DNA of 6,381 nucleotides. Source: Granulosicoccaceae bacterium. Its GTDB lineage: Bacteria; Pseudomonadota; Gammaproteobacteria; DAOVJZ01. A program made the translations under genes and the position numbers. Under the pieces are notes generated by a model. It had not been told where the DNA came from. It saw nothing but the letters and a program-made list of their open reading frames with translations, and made no database searches. Where the stretch lies: assembly GCA_030632035.1 (NCBI GenBank), contig DAOVJZ010000090.1, forward strand, positions 1 through 6,381. Reading direction: 5' to 3'. Shown here piece by piece: positions 1 through 5,287 of this stretch. Position 1 is the first letter of the stretch. Each line of letters opens with the position of its first letter.

Positions 1-174
1 AACACCTATGAGTACGCTACAGCCTGTTCCACAGAAACGACAGGGAGCCTTATCCCAGCGAATCAAGTCTTTTCGTTGCTCGGCATTGGCAACTTTTATT
101 CCCGGGAGAGTAACTCCTGCGGCTGTTGCTGTTGCGGCAATTGCGTTGGTCTTAATAAAATCGCGCCTCTTCAT
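1..174 (-). CDS. napA: Periplasmic nitrate reductase catalytic subunit NapA, N-terminal part (cut by left edge)
   Basis: NapA is the molybdenum (bis-MGD) and [4Fe-4S] subunit that reduces nitrate to nitrite in the periplasm. Only the first 58 codons lie in the window. They begin MKRRDFIK, a twin-arginine (Tat) signal, followed by an Ala/Thr-rich stretch and a probable signal-peptidase site after residues 29-31 (ANA). The mature part contains KAPCRFCGTGCSVLIGV; Cys45, Cys48 and Cys52 are the first three ligands (CxxCxxxC) of the Fe-S cluster, and the fourth lies beyond the edge. The ATG overlaps the napD stop as ATGA, and an AGGAGG Shine-Dalgarno (182-187) sits 7 nt upstream, which fixes the start. 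Nothing looks broken; the gene simply leaves the window. The Tat motif, the cysteine motif and the napFD context together make the call strong. Confidence 0.95.
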   Translation of the reverse strand, partial: MKRRDFIKTNAIAATATAAGVTLPGIKVANAEQRKDLIRWDKAPCRFCGTGCSVLIGV

Positions 175-428
175 AGTGTGGCCTCCTGTTCACTGGGGAT
201 GTTTTCTGAATGCTGATAAACCATGGAGGCATTGATTACACTTTCCATGGCAGATATTTTGTTTATAGAGTCCGATATTTCAAAGTGCTCATCATGCTCC
301 ACGGTAACAACGAGTTTTCCTTTGTCCGAGATACCGTGTACCTCTACGCCCGGCATTTGTTCCAGACGGGTTTGAACGGCATCAAGCTGTTCAGGTAGTG
401 AATAAACTACAATACCTGCAATTTTCAT
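171..428 (-). CDS. napD: NapD, cytoplasmic chaperone for the NapA Tat signal peptide
   Basis: This 85-residue protein begins MKIAGIVVYSLPEQLDAV and contains the typical NapD segments PGVEVHGISDKGKLVVTVE and, near the C-terminus, a SMVYQHSE element. NapD proteins are small ferredoxin-fold chaperones that bind the NapA signal peptide and hold back export until the cofactor is inserted. I chose the ATG at 428 rather than the in-frame ATG at 512: it has a perfect AGGAGG (436-441) 7 nt upstream, overlaps the napF stop as ATGA, and gives the usual family length. The upstream extension would only re-read the napF 3' end. The stop overlaps the napA ATG by 4 nt, so translation of napF, napD and napA is probably coupled. 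Confidence 0.93.
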   Translation of the reverse strand: MKIAGIVVYSLPEQLDAVQTRLEQMPGVEVHGISDKGKLVVTVEHDEHFEISDSINKISAMESVINASMVYQHSENIPSEQEATL

Positions 429-934
429 ATCGTTCCCTCCTGTTGGGATAACGGTATTATTGAAATTGAATTTTTGGGGCAGGGGCCATAGCAAGCCCCA
501 CATCCGGTACAATTAGATAGCTCGATTTCCGGTGCTGAGATACGACCGACAACCGGTTTTAACTGGATTGCGTCTTGTTCACATTCTTCCTGGCAAGTGA
601 CACAAACAATATTATTTCTGGCAAGACAATCATCGGAAACAACTGCTTTAAGTAGCCATGGTGTGGTATCAGCGAGTTGTTTTATTACTCCGGTTTGACA
701 GGCTTCAGCGCACAGGCCGCAGAAAGTACATTCACCGGTTTCAAAATCAATAATCGGGTAGTTGGCTCGCCCTTTAAGAAGAATACTTTCGGGACAGGCA
801 TCAATACATTCAGCACAAGCAGTACAGGTCTCAGTGAAAATAAATTCATCCTGTGACCAAGGGGGGCGAATTACAGCCTTCTTACCTCGAAAATCGCCTC
901 TTAAAAACTGCGCTCTGCTGATGCTAGCAGTCAT
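425..934 (-). CDS. napF: NapF, ferredoxin-type protein of the Nap system
   Basis: This 169-residue polyferredoxin has four cysteine groups. Group 1 is C37, C40, C43, C47; group 2 is C69, C72, C75, C79; group 3 is the wider C103, C111, C114, C118; group 4 is C142, C145, C148, C152. The second and fourth contain the NapF-like stretches GECTFCGLCAEAC and NCTGCGACYGPCP. The basic N-terminus (FLRGDFRGKK, then IRPPW) is also typical of NapF. There is no signal peptide, in line with NapF being a cytoplasmic protein thought to act on NapA before export. The ATG at 934 is fixed by an in-frame TGA four codons upstream. The Shine-Dalgarno is weak and distant (AGGA at 947-950, about 12 nt away). It is the first gene of a napFDA operon; genes after napA cannot be seen. 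Confidence 0.93.
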   Translation of the reverse strand: MTASISRAQFLRGDFRGKKAVIRPPWSQDEFIFTETCTACAECIDACPESILLKGRANYPIIDFETGECTFCGLCAEACQTGVIKQLADTTPWLLKAVVSDDCLARNNIVCVTCQEECEQDAIQLKPVVGRISAPEIELSNCTGCGACYGPCPKNSISIIPLSQQEGTI

Positions 935-970
935 TTCATTTATTCATCCTAATTAAATAAGAGTATGGTA

Positions 971-976
971 ATGCTA
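971..976 (-). promoter_or_regulatory. Candidate -10 element of the napF promoter
   Basis: On the minus strand this hexamer reads TAGCAT, four of six matches to TATAAT. A start about 6 nt further on (near 964-965) would give a leader of roughly 30 nt before the napF ATG. It would place the two upstream palindromes at about -41.5 and -64.5, both normal positions for FNR-family activators. The hexamer alone is weak; its position relative to the operators is the real argument. Confidence 0.4.
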
Positions 977-998
977 CGATATACTAATGGACGTTTTG

Positions 999-1014
999 AT
1001 TGACCTTGGTCAAT
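999..1014. promoter_or_regulatory. FNR/ANR-like palindrome, proximal to napF
   Basis: The sequence ATTGACC-TT-GGTCAAT is a perfect dyad with 7-bp arms. It contains TTGAC-N4-GTCAA, which matches the FNR/ANR/DNR consensus TTGAT-N4-ATCAA at 8 of 10 positions; the two deviations are symmetric (C/G for T/A). Its centre (1006.5) lies about 41.5 bp upstream of the inferred napF start, the class II activator position. Which FNR-family protein uses it cannot be told from sequence. Confidence 0.65.
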
Positions 1015-1022
1015 TATGTGCT

Positions 1023-1036
1023 TTGATTTTAATCAC
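1023..1036. promoter_or_regulatory. FNR box, distal to napF
   Basis: TTGAT-TTTA-ATCAC matches the FNR/ANR consensus TTGAT-N4-ATCAA at 9 of 10 positions. Its centre (1029.5) is 23 bp from the proximal palindrome and about 64.5 bp upstream of the inferred napF start. As I recall, the E. coli napF promoter also has its Fnr site at -64.5, with a NarP/NarL site nearer the start. Here the proximal site is a second FNR-like dyad instead. Confidence 0.72.
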
Positions 1037-1062
1037 ATTAGTTGATGGTACTGATAAGTAAA

Positions 1063-1076
1063 GTGTATGAATACAC
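1063..1076. promoter_or_regulatory. Unassigned operator-like dyad in the napF-ubiT gap
   Basis: GTGTAT-GA-ATACAC is a perfect inverted repeat with 6-bp arms and a 2-bp centre. It lies between the nap-side and ubiT-side FNR boxes, roughly mid-way in the divergent region. It fits neither the FNR consensus nor the NarL/NarP 7-2-7 pattern. Its size and symmetry suit a homodimeric regulator, but I cannot name one. Confidence 0.4.
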
Positions 1077-1130
1077 ACAAGCCATTACTTGACAAAAACA
1101 GTGAGATTTATTTTTTAGTTTGTTTAGTGC

Positions 1131-1144
1131 TTGATTCATATCAT
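1131..1144. promoter_or_regulatory. FNR-type box upstream of ubiT
   Basis: TTGAT-TCAT-ATCAT matches the FNR/ANR consensus at 9 of 10 positions. Class II spacing would put a ubiT start near 1179, giving a leader of about 35 nt. The -10 that this requires (TAAACA, around 1167-1172) is poor, so the promoter call is less certain than the box. The site is 76 bp upstream of the ubiT start codon and far from napF, so it more likely serves ubiT. Confidence 0.55.
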
Positions 1145-1213
1145 TATGGTCTTATTGGAAAATATGTAAACATGCGTGCTCGATTGGTTTGCAATAAAAG
1201 AGGATAGTCATTC

Positions 1214-1732
1214 GTGAAGCTACCGTTATTTTCACCTATTCCTGTTGCGTTAAAATATTTACCTGATGGATTTCATAGCAGGTTAATTGCCCGTGTTTTT
1301 AATCACCTGATGCGGGGACAGGATGTTGTTGATGATCTTTCTTATCTTAATGGCAAGACGATATGTCTAGCTGTTAGCGATACAGGCAATTCATTTTCAT
1401 TCCTTGTTACAAATAATAAATTGCATGTTGCTCCAAATCAAAGGAAATGTGATGTGACTATCCGTGGAAACTCACATGATTTTATGGCATTGGCAACACG
1501 TAGCGAAGATCCAGACACATTATTTTTTGCGCGCCGCCTGTGTCTGGAAGGTGATACCGATGCCGGACTTTATCTTAAAAACACACTGGATGGTCTGGAG
1601 TATGATTTGGCTTCGCACTTGTGTGCTGTGTTAGGTGAGTCGATTGGTAAAAGGGTGTATGACTTAATGGTTCGTTATAAGGCAGATGAAATACTTAAAT
1701 CAGCAATACTTAAATTTAAACCACTACCATAA
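1214..1732 (+). CDS. ubiT: UbiT, SCP2-domain accessory factor for O2-independent ubiquinone synthesis
   Basis: This 172-residue protein matches UbiT (YhbT; about 174 residues in E. coli). It has a short N-terminal helix region (PIPVALKYLPDGFHSRLIARVFNHL in pieces), then an SCP2-like lipid-binding domain from about residue 45, including TICLAVSDTG, CDVTIRGNSHDFMALA and RLCLEGDTDAGLYLKN. In E. coli, UbiT binds lipids including ubiquinone intermediates and is needed for anaerobic ubiquinone synthesis with UbiU and UbiV. There is no signal peptide or membrane segment. The start is GTG at 1214, supported by AGAGGA (1199-1204) 9 nt upstream. It is divergent from napF, and its stop lies 5 bp from the ubiV stop on the other strand. 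SCP2 domains occur elsewhere, but the adjacent ubiUV genes settle the name. Confidence 0.92.
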   Translation: MKLPLFSPIPVALKYLPDGFHSRLIARVFNHLMRGQDVVDDLSYLNGKTICLAVSDTGNSFSFLVTNNKLHVAPNQRKCDVTIRGNSHDFMALATRSEDPDTLFFARRLCLEGDTDAGLYLKNTLDGLEYDLASHLCAVLGESIGKRVYDLMVRYKADEILKSAILKFKPLP

Positions 1733-1737
1733 ATAGA

Positions 1738-2631
1738 TTATTCTATAGTTTCCGTCCATTCCATACCGGGTTGGTTATGCCAATAACCATTACAAGGTTC
1801 CACAGATAGAAATTCAGCAATAATTTTTTCACCTTCATCAGGAGTTAGTTCATTATTGATTACCTGTCGGTAGGTTTCGATAATGGTTTCCATCCTGTGT
1901 GGTTGTGGAGACAGTCTTAATATATCAACACCCAAATCCTTGCATTCATTGACAGCACCGATCAAGTTACAGGTGCTGGCAGATTGCATCTGAATACCGT
2001 TTAAAGTAAGGAAAGGTTTTTCTTCCTGAGTATATATAGTCAGTCCTTGTGGAAAGTCACCACATATAAATTGGCAATCATCTTTTAGTTTGTCATTTGC
2101 GCGTGCGGTAAAGCAGCGTGCAGAAAAAGACAGGGGTAGACGGCCAAATGCAAAAATTTCTGTTTCCATTCCATCAGGTCTTGCTGACTGCAATTCAACC
2201 AGTACATCGCGAGAAAGCTCTACCGGCATGACCCAACGTGTTGCACCTGTTTTATTAAGCAATGACATGGTGTTGTTGTTGTAACAATTAATATGTGGGC
2301 CTGCGACAAATGACGAGCCGGTAAGTAACTGGACTGCAGCCATATCATTGGCTTCCACCATGAATTCATTATTGCTTACAATTTTTCTTAATGTGGATAG
2401 TTCTGATTCGGCTTCGAGTAATGCGAGCGTGGATAACACGACTTGCTTGCCACTGGCCGAGAGTTCCCGGGCAAGAGCAATCCAATCGGCCGTTTTCATC
2501 ATCCGGCGTTTTGAACAAATAGTTTCACCAAGGTAAATAATATCGACAGAGGTATCTGCAATTCGTGTGTAATACTCAATGACCTGATCACGTGGCCATA
2601 GATAGAGAAGGGGACCTAAGGAAAGTTTCAT
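1738..2631 (-). CDS. ubiV: UbiV, U32-family Fe-S protein for O2-independent ubiquinone hydroxylation
   Basis: This 297-residue protein belongs to the U32 peptidase-like family and matches UbiV (YhbV). With UbiU it forms a heterodimer that hydroxylates the ubiquinone ring without O2 in the cytoplasm. The N-terminus MKLSLGPLLYLWP and YLGETICSKRR are typical. The four cluster ligands are present: Cys39, Cys173, Cys186 and Cys190. The last three keep the 13- and 4-residue spacing reported for the E. coli [4Fe-4S] ligands (Cys180, 193, 197), and Cys39 has the same number. It follows ubiU by 12 bp, and the only Shine-Dalgarno hint (AGG overlapping the ubiU stop) is weak, so coupled translation is likely. 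It is the last gene of its operon, converging on ubiT. Confidence 0.94.
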   Translation of the reverse strand: MKLSLGPLLYLWPRDQVIEYYTRIADTSVDIIYLGETICSKRRMMKTADWIALARELSASGKQVVLSTLALLEAESELSTLRKIVSNNEFMVEANDMAAVQLLTGSSFVAGPHINCYNNNTMSLLNKTGATRWVMPVELSRDVLVELQSARPDGMETEIFAFGRLPLSFSARCFTARANDKLKDDCQFICGDFPQGLTIYTQEEKPFLTLNGIQMQSASTCNLIGAVNECKDLGVDILRLSPQPHRMETIIETYRQVINNELTPDEGEKIIAEFLSVEPCNGYWHNQPGMEWTETIE

Positions 2632-2643
2632 ATTTTTTATAGC

Positions 2644-3654
2644 CTATTGCCAATCACGTTCAAGTGCGCCCAGAGTATGGGTTTGGCCTTCTGCGATTTT
2701 ATCAAGTTGCATAGTCCACTTGCCGGCGGTAACAAATTCATCTGGATTAGCAAGGCAATCATCAATTGCCGAACGTAATATTTTTGTTACCTGTGCAACA
2801 TAAGCAGGGCTACGTTGCCGGCCTTCAACCTTGATGGCACTGGCACCCATTTGAATGAGCTCAGGCAAACTTTCCAGTACATTTAGACTGGTTGGTTCTT
2901 CCATTACATAGGATATGTTGTTATTTACCTTGTAACGCCCCTTGCATAAAGTTGGATAACTGCTGTTTTCTTCAGGAGAGTATTTATCAATTAATACACC
3001 ATTAAGTCGTGTGCGACGTTCATCACCAACTTCCTCCCAACGAACAGACTTGGCAGGTGAACATGCACCACAGGTATTAGGTGACTCGCCTGTAACAAAA
3101 GATGAAAGAGCACAACGGCCTTCTACCATGACACATAAACTACCAAAACCGAATACTTCGATCTCTACTGGACTTTTTTCTATAACGCTGCGTACCTGTG
3201 ATAGTGACAGTACGCGTGGTACCACAACGCGTTGAATGTCAAAGTGCTGGTGATAAAAATTAATGGCTTCATAATTGGTAGCAGAACCCTGCACGGACAG
3301 ATGTCTTCTTATATCAGGATAGCGTTCTGTTGCATATTGCATTAAACCGGCATCAGCAATAATAAATACGTCAATACCCAACTCTGCACCTTGATCAATT
3401 GCACGTGTCCATTCATGCCAGCGTGCTGGTTGTGGATAGGTGTTCAAGGCAAGAAATACTTTTGCTCCCGCCTTGTGTGCATAATCAATGCCTTTCTTTG
3501 CAGCTTTTAAATCAAAATTAAGTCCGGGGAAATTACGCGCATTGGTGCCATCACGAAAACCGATATAAATGGCATCGGCACCGTTATCTACAGCAGCGCG
3601 TAATGCCGGAAGTGAGCCTGCCGGGCAGACTAGTTCAATGTTGTGTTTGTTCAT
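2644..3654 (-). CDS. ubiU: UbiU, U32-family Fe-S protein for O2-independent ubiquinone hydroxylation
   Basis: This 336-residue protein begins with IELVCPAGSLPALRAAVDNGADAIY, the U32 opening motif (here residues 6-30), and continues with IGFRDGTNARNFPG. Cluster ligands are Cys174, Cys181, Cys198 and Cys237. Their spacing (7, 17, 39) is identical to that of the E. coli UbiU ligands Cys169, 176, 193 and 232, which separates it from protease-like or tRNA/rRNA-hydroxylating U32 relatives. It is the partner of UbiV in the hydroxylation steps. The ATG at 3654 lies inside the 3' end of the upstream yhcC-like gene (20-bp overlap) with no good Shine-Dalgarno, so its translation probably depends on ribosomes finishing that gene. 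Both its context and its length fit; nothing looks degraded. Confidence 0.95.
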   Translation of the reverse strand: MNKHNIELVCPAGSLPALRAAVDNGADAIYIGFRDGTNARNFPGLNFDLKAAKKGIDYAHKAGAKVFLALNTYPQPARWHEWTRAIDQGAELGIDVFIIADAGLMQYATERYPDIRRHLSVQGSATNYEAINFYHQHFDIQRVVVPRVLSLSQVRSVIEKSPVEIEVFGFGSLCVMVEGRCALSSFVTGESPNTCGACSPAKSVRWEEVGDERRTRLNGVLIDKYSPEENSSYPTLCKGRYKVNNNISYVMEEPTSLNVLESLPELIQMGASAIKVEGRQRSPAYVAQVTKILRSAIDDCLANPDEFVTAGKWTMQLDKIAEGQTHTLGALERDWQ

Positions 3655-4591
3655 ATTTATGTAGTTCTTTTTCTCTAAACCAGGCTTGTCCCTGTGAACT
3701 TTTGCGACGTTTTAGTTCATTTTCTATGCCGTTAATCACGCGCCATTTCCATTGACACCATTCGGGGGCCAGCAGCAAATTTGCAGAGGCTGTTCCTGTT
3801 AAACGATGAAATACAATCTCAGGCGGAGTGCTTTCTATTAATTCAGTCGCAAGATGAATATAACGCTCCATGGACCATGGTTCATATTCCCCGCGCCGCC
3901 ATTCATTGGCAAGTTGTGTTCCTTTAACAATATGCAGTGGGTGTAATTTAAGCCCATCGACTCCCTCATCCAGCACCCGTGAGTGTGAAATATGGGCATG
4001 CATTCCGCCTTCACCAGGTAATCCTATCATTAGATGTGTACAGACAGGGATATTACGTGCCCGGGCCATTTTAGTCGTTTTGTGGTATTCCTCAAAACCA
4101 TGGCCACGATTGACCTGATTTAGCGTTCTGTTAAAGCTGGATTGCAGTCCAAGCTCAAGCCATATTTCATATCCCTGATCACGATATTGAGCAAGCAGAT
4201 CCAGAACCTGCGGTGTTACACAATCAGGGCGTGTACCAATGGCAAGACCAACCACATTGGGTTCTGCCAATGCTTGATCATACAAATGTTTTAATTTTTC
4301 GATACTGTCATAGGTGTTGGTATATGCCTGGAAATAGGGCATGAATTTTTTTGCCCGAGTCCGTTTTGCAATCACATTTTTTCCGGCATTGATTTGTTGA
4401 GCAATAGTATCGGGCTCACGTCCATTCGGGTTAAATGAAACATTGTTGCAAAAGGTGCAACCGCCGCGTCCTATGGTGCCGTCACGATTCGGGCAAGTAA
4501 ATTTGGCATTAATGGAAAGTTTATGCACACGCTCTCCATAGCGGTGTAACATAAATTGGCCAAAGGTATTAACGTATTGAGAAATAGCCAT
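3635..4591 (-). CDS. yhcC: YhcC-like radical SAM protein (TIGR01212 family), function unknown
   Basis: This 318-residue protein matches the YhcC/TIGR01212 radical SAM family (E. coli YhcC is about 309 residues). Cys33, Cys45 and Cys48 in CPNRDGTIGRGGCTFC form the CX11CX2C motif of this family, a variant of the usual CxxxCxxC that binds the SAM-cleaving [4Fe-4S] cluster. Further family signatures are GLAIGTRPDC (115-124), ELGLQSSFNRTLNQVNRGH (146-164), HLMIGLPGEG (186-195) and LKLHPLHIVKGTQLA. The fold resembles the catalytic part of Elp3-type enzymes, but the substrate is not known to me. The start overlaps the upstream radical SAM stop as TAATG, and its 3' end overlaps ubiU by 20 bp. That placement ties its expression closely to ubiUV. 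Confidence 0.88.
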   Translation of the reverse strand: MAISQYVNTFGQFMLHRYGERVHKLSINAKFTCPNRDGTIGRGGCTFCNNVSFNPNGREPDTIAQQINAGKNVIAKRTRAKKFMPYFQAYTNTYDSIEKLKHLYDQALAEPNVVGLAIGTRPDCVTPQVLDLLAQYRDQGYEIWLELGLQSSFNRTLNQVNRGHGFEEYHKTTKMARARNIPVCTHLMIGLPGEGGMHAHISHSRVLDEGVDGLKLHPLHIVKGTQLANEWRRGEYEPWSMERYIHLATELIESTPPEIVFHRLTGTASANLLLAPEWCQWKWRVINGIENELKRRKSSQGQAWFREKELHKYEQTQH

Positions 4592-5229
4592 TAGCCGACA
4601 TCATTCAGGATTCGTTTTTTGAAGCCAACATCCAGCTGTTGTGCAATTTTTTCACATTCAGAAATATCAACGCCAGCCAGACCATCTATTGCTGTAATGA
4701 CAATCCCCGAAGTATAGCGTCGTAATTTTTTTATGAAATCTATGACTTCTGTGTAGGAGTTTTTATGTTTTGGTCGGCAATGGTAGTTATAGGTATTTTC
4801 ATCATGTGCATTAAGAGAAATTGAAAACTTGTCAATACATGAAGCCATTTCCTTTGTGACATCTCTTTCGTTAACCAGATTAGCAAGACCATCTGTATTA
4901 AGTCGTATGGTGACATTATTTTTTTTGAGTGAATGTGCAACTTCCAGCATGGTGTTCAAACGCAAGGTGGATTCGCCGAGACCACAGAAGACAATTTCGT
5001 TAAATTGCTCAGGCTTACCAATTGCGTTAAGAATTTCCTTGGTATCGGGTTCATGATGCAGACGCAAAGAATAGGACTGTACATCCCAGACATGATTGAA
5101 CTTTGGACAAAACTTGCAGCGCAATGTGCAACGATTTGTCATATTGATATAACGATTACCGTGCAGGGAGTAACCGACAACATGATAATTCTTGGGTATT
5201 TTTTCCGGGATTTCTATTGTTGCTGGCAT
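4591..5229 (-). CDS. Small radical SAM protein, TatD-associated family
   Basis: This 212-residue protein has a classic radical SAM cluster motif, CTLRCKFC (Cys34, Cys38, Cys41), preceded by YINMTNR. Further along come CGLGESTLR (the GGE-like SAM-binding segment, about 82-90), IRLNTDGLANL and FSISLNAHDENTYNYHCRP. This set fits the roughly 200-residue family annotated as TatD-associated radical SAM protein (TIGR04038). No TatD nuclease gene is visible here. There is no SPASM or other extra Fe-S domain, and the substrate is unknown. The ATG at 5229 lacks a Shine-Dalgarno, and the inferred transcription start is only about 2 nt upstream. The next ATG (Met30) would remove the strand before the cysteine motif, so I keep 5229. 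It is the first gene of the operon that continues into yhcC, ubiU and ubiV. Confidence 0.82.
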   Translation of the reverse strand: MPATIEIPEKIPKNYHVVGYSLHGNRYINMTNRCTLRCKFCPKFNHVWDVQSYSLRLHHEPDTKEILNAIGKPEQFNEIVFCGLGESTLRLNTMLEVAHSLKKNNVTIRLNTDGLANLVNERDVTKEMASCIDKFSISLNAHDENTYNYHCRPKHKNSYTEVIDFIKKLRRYTSGIVITAIDGLAGVDISECEKIAQQLDVGFKKRILNDVG

Positions 5230-5257
5230 ATCCGGCTAATTATGCCGGAATCACCAG
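5223..5257. repeat. Composite 35-bp dyad over the start codon and -10 region of the radical SAM gene
   Basis: The pattern is CTGG-N4-TCCGGC-N7-GCCGGA-N4-CCAG, with both arm pairs symmetric about position 5240. The inner arms (5231-5236 and 5244-5249) are perfect 6-mers. The left outer arm lies in codons 1-3 of the radical SAM gene, and the left N4 spacer contains the ATG. The -10 hexamer lies across the centre and the first base of the right inner arm. It could be an operator, or in RNA read through from the invertase gene a hairpin masking the start codon. There is no U-tract after it, so it is not a standard terminator. Confidence 0.5.
5239..5244 (-). promoter_or_regulatory. Candidate -10 element of the radical SAM-yhcC-ubiUV operon
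   Basis: The minus strand reads CATAAT, five of six matches to TATAAT. Together with the FNR box centred at 5272.5 it predicts a start at about 5231-5232, that is, a class II FNR promoter with the activator at about -41.5. No other credible promoter is visible before ubiU or ubiV, so this may drive all four genes. Confidence 0.62.
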
Positions 5258-5265
5258 ATGAGGTT

Positions 5266-5279
5266 TTGATTTATATCAA
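5266..5279. promoter_or_regulatory. Perfect FNR/ANR box for the radical SAM-yhcC-ubiUV operon
   Basis: TTGAT-TTAT-ATCAA matches the FNR/ANR consensus at all ten defined positions, and the dyad extends one base on each side (TTTGAT...ATCAAA, 5265-5280). It begins only 8 bp after the invertase stop. It is centred 43.5 bp from the first base of the radical SAM start codon. Control by an FNR-family regulator agrees with the known anaerobic, FNR-dependent expression of ubiUV in E. coli. Confidence 0.82.
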
Positions 5280-5287
5280 ATAGGGAA

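Noticed and set aside
8..235. Plus-strand open frame of 75 codons at the left end
   Set aside because: It lies opposite napA and napD, whose minus-strand reading has clear family motifs and Shine-Dalgarno sites; the plus-strand product has no recognisable features.
961..1090. NarL/NarP heptamers in the napF region
   Set aside because: TAC-containing stretches were compared with TACYYMT and none fits well or forms a 7-2-7 pair.
1089..1094. Perfect -35 consensus TTGACA on the plus strand before ubiT
   Set aside because: At 16-18 bp spacing there is only a T-rich run with no acceptable -10, so a constitutive ubiT promoter is not supported.
1733..1746. Intrinsic terminator between ubiT and ubiV
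   Set aside because: The stem is only 5 bp and AT-rich, with no GC clamp, so I do not call it a terminator.
3391..3398. TTGATCAA inside ubiU
   Set aside because: It lacks the 4-bp spacer of an FNR box and is within coding sequence.
4933..5283. Plus-strand open frame of 116 codons across the radical SAM start and the FNR box
   Set aside because: It is antisense to a convincing radical SAM gene, ends in the promoter gap and has no Shine-Dalgarno or recognisable motif.
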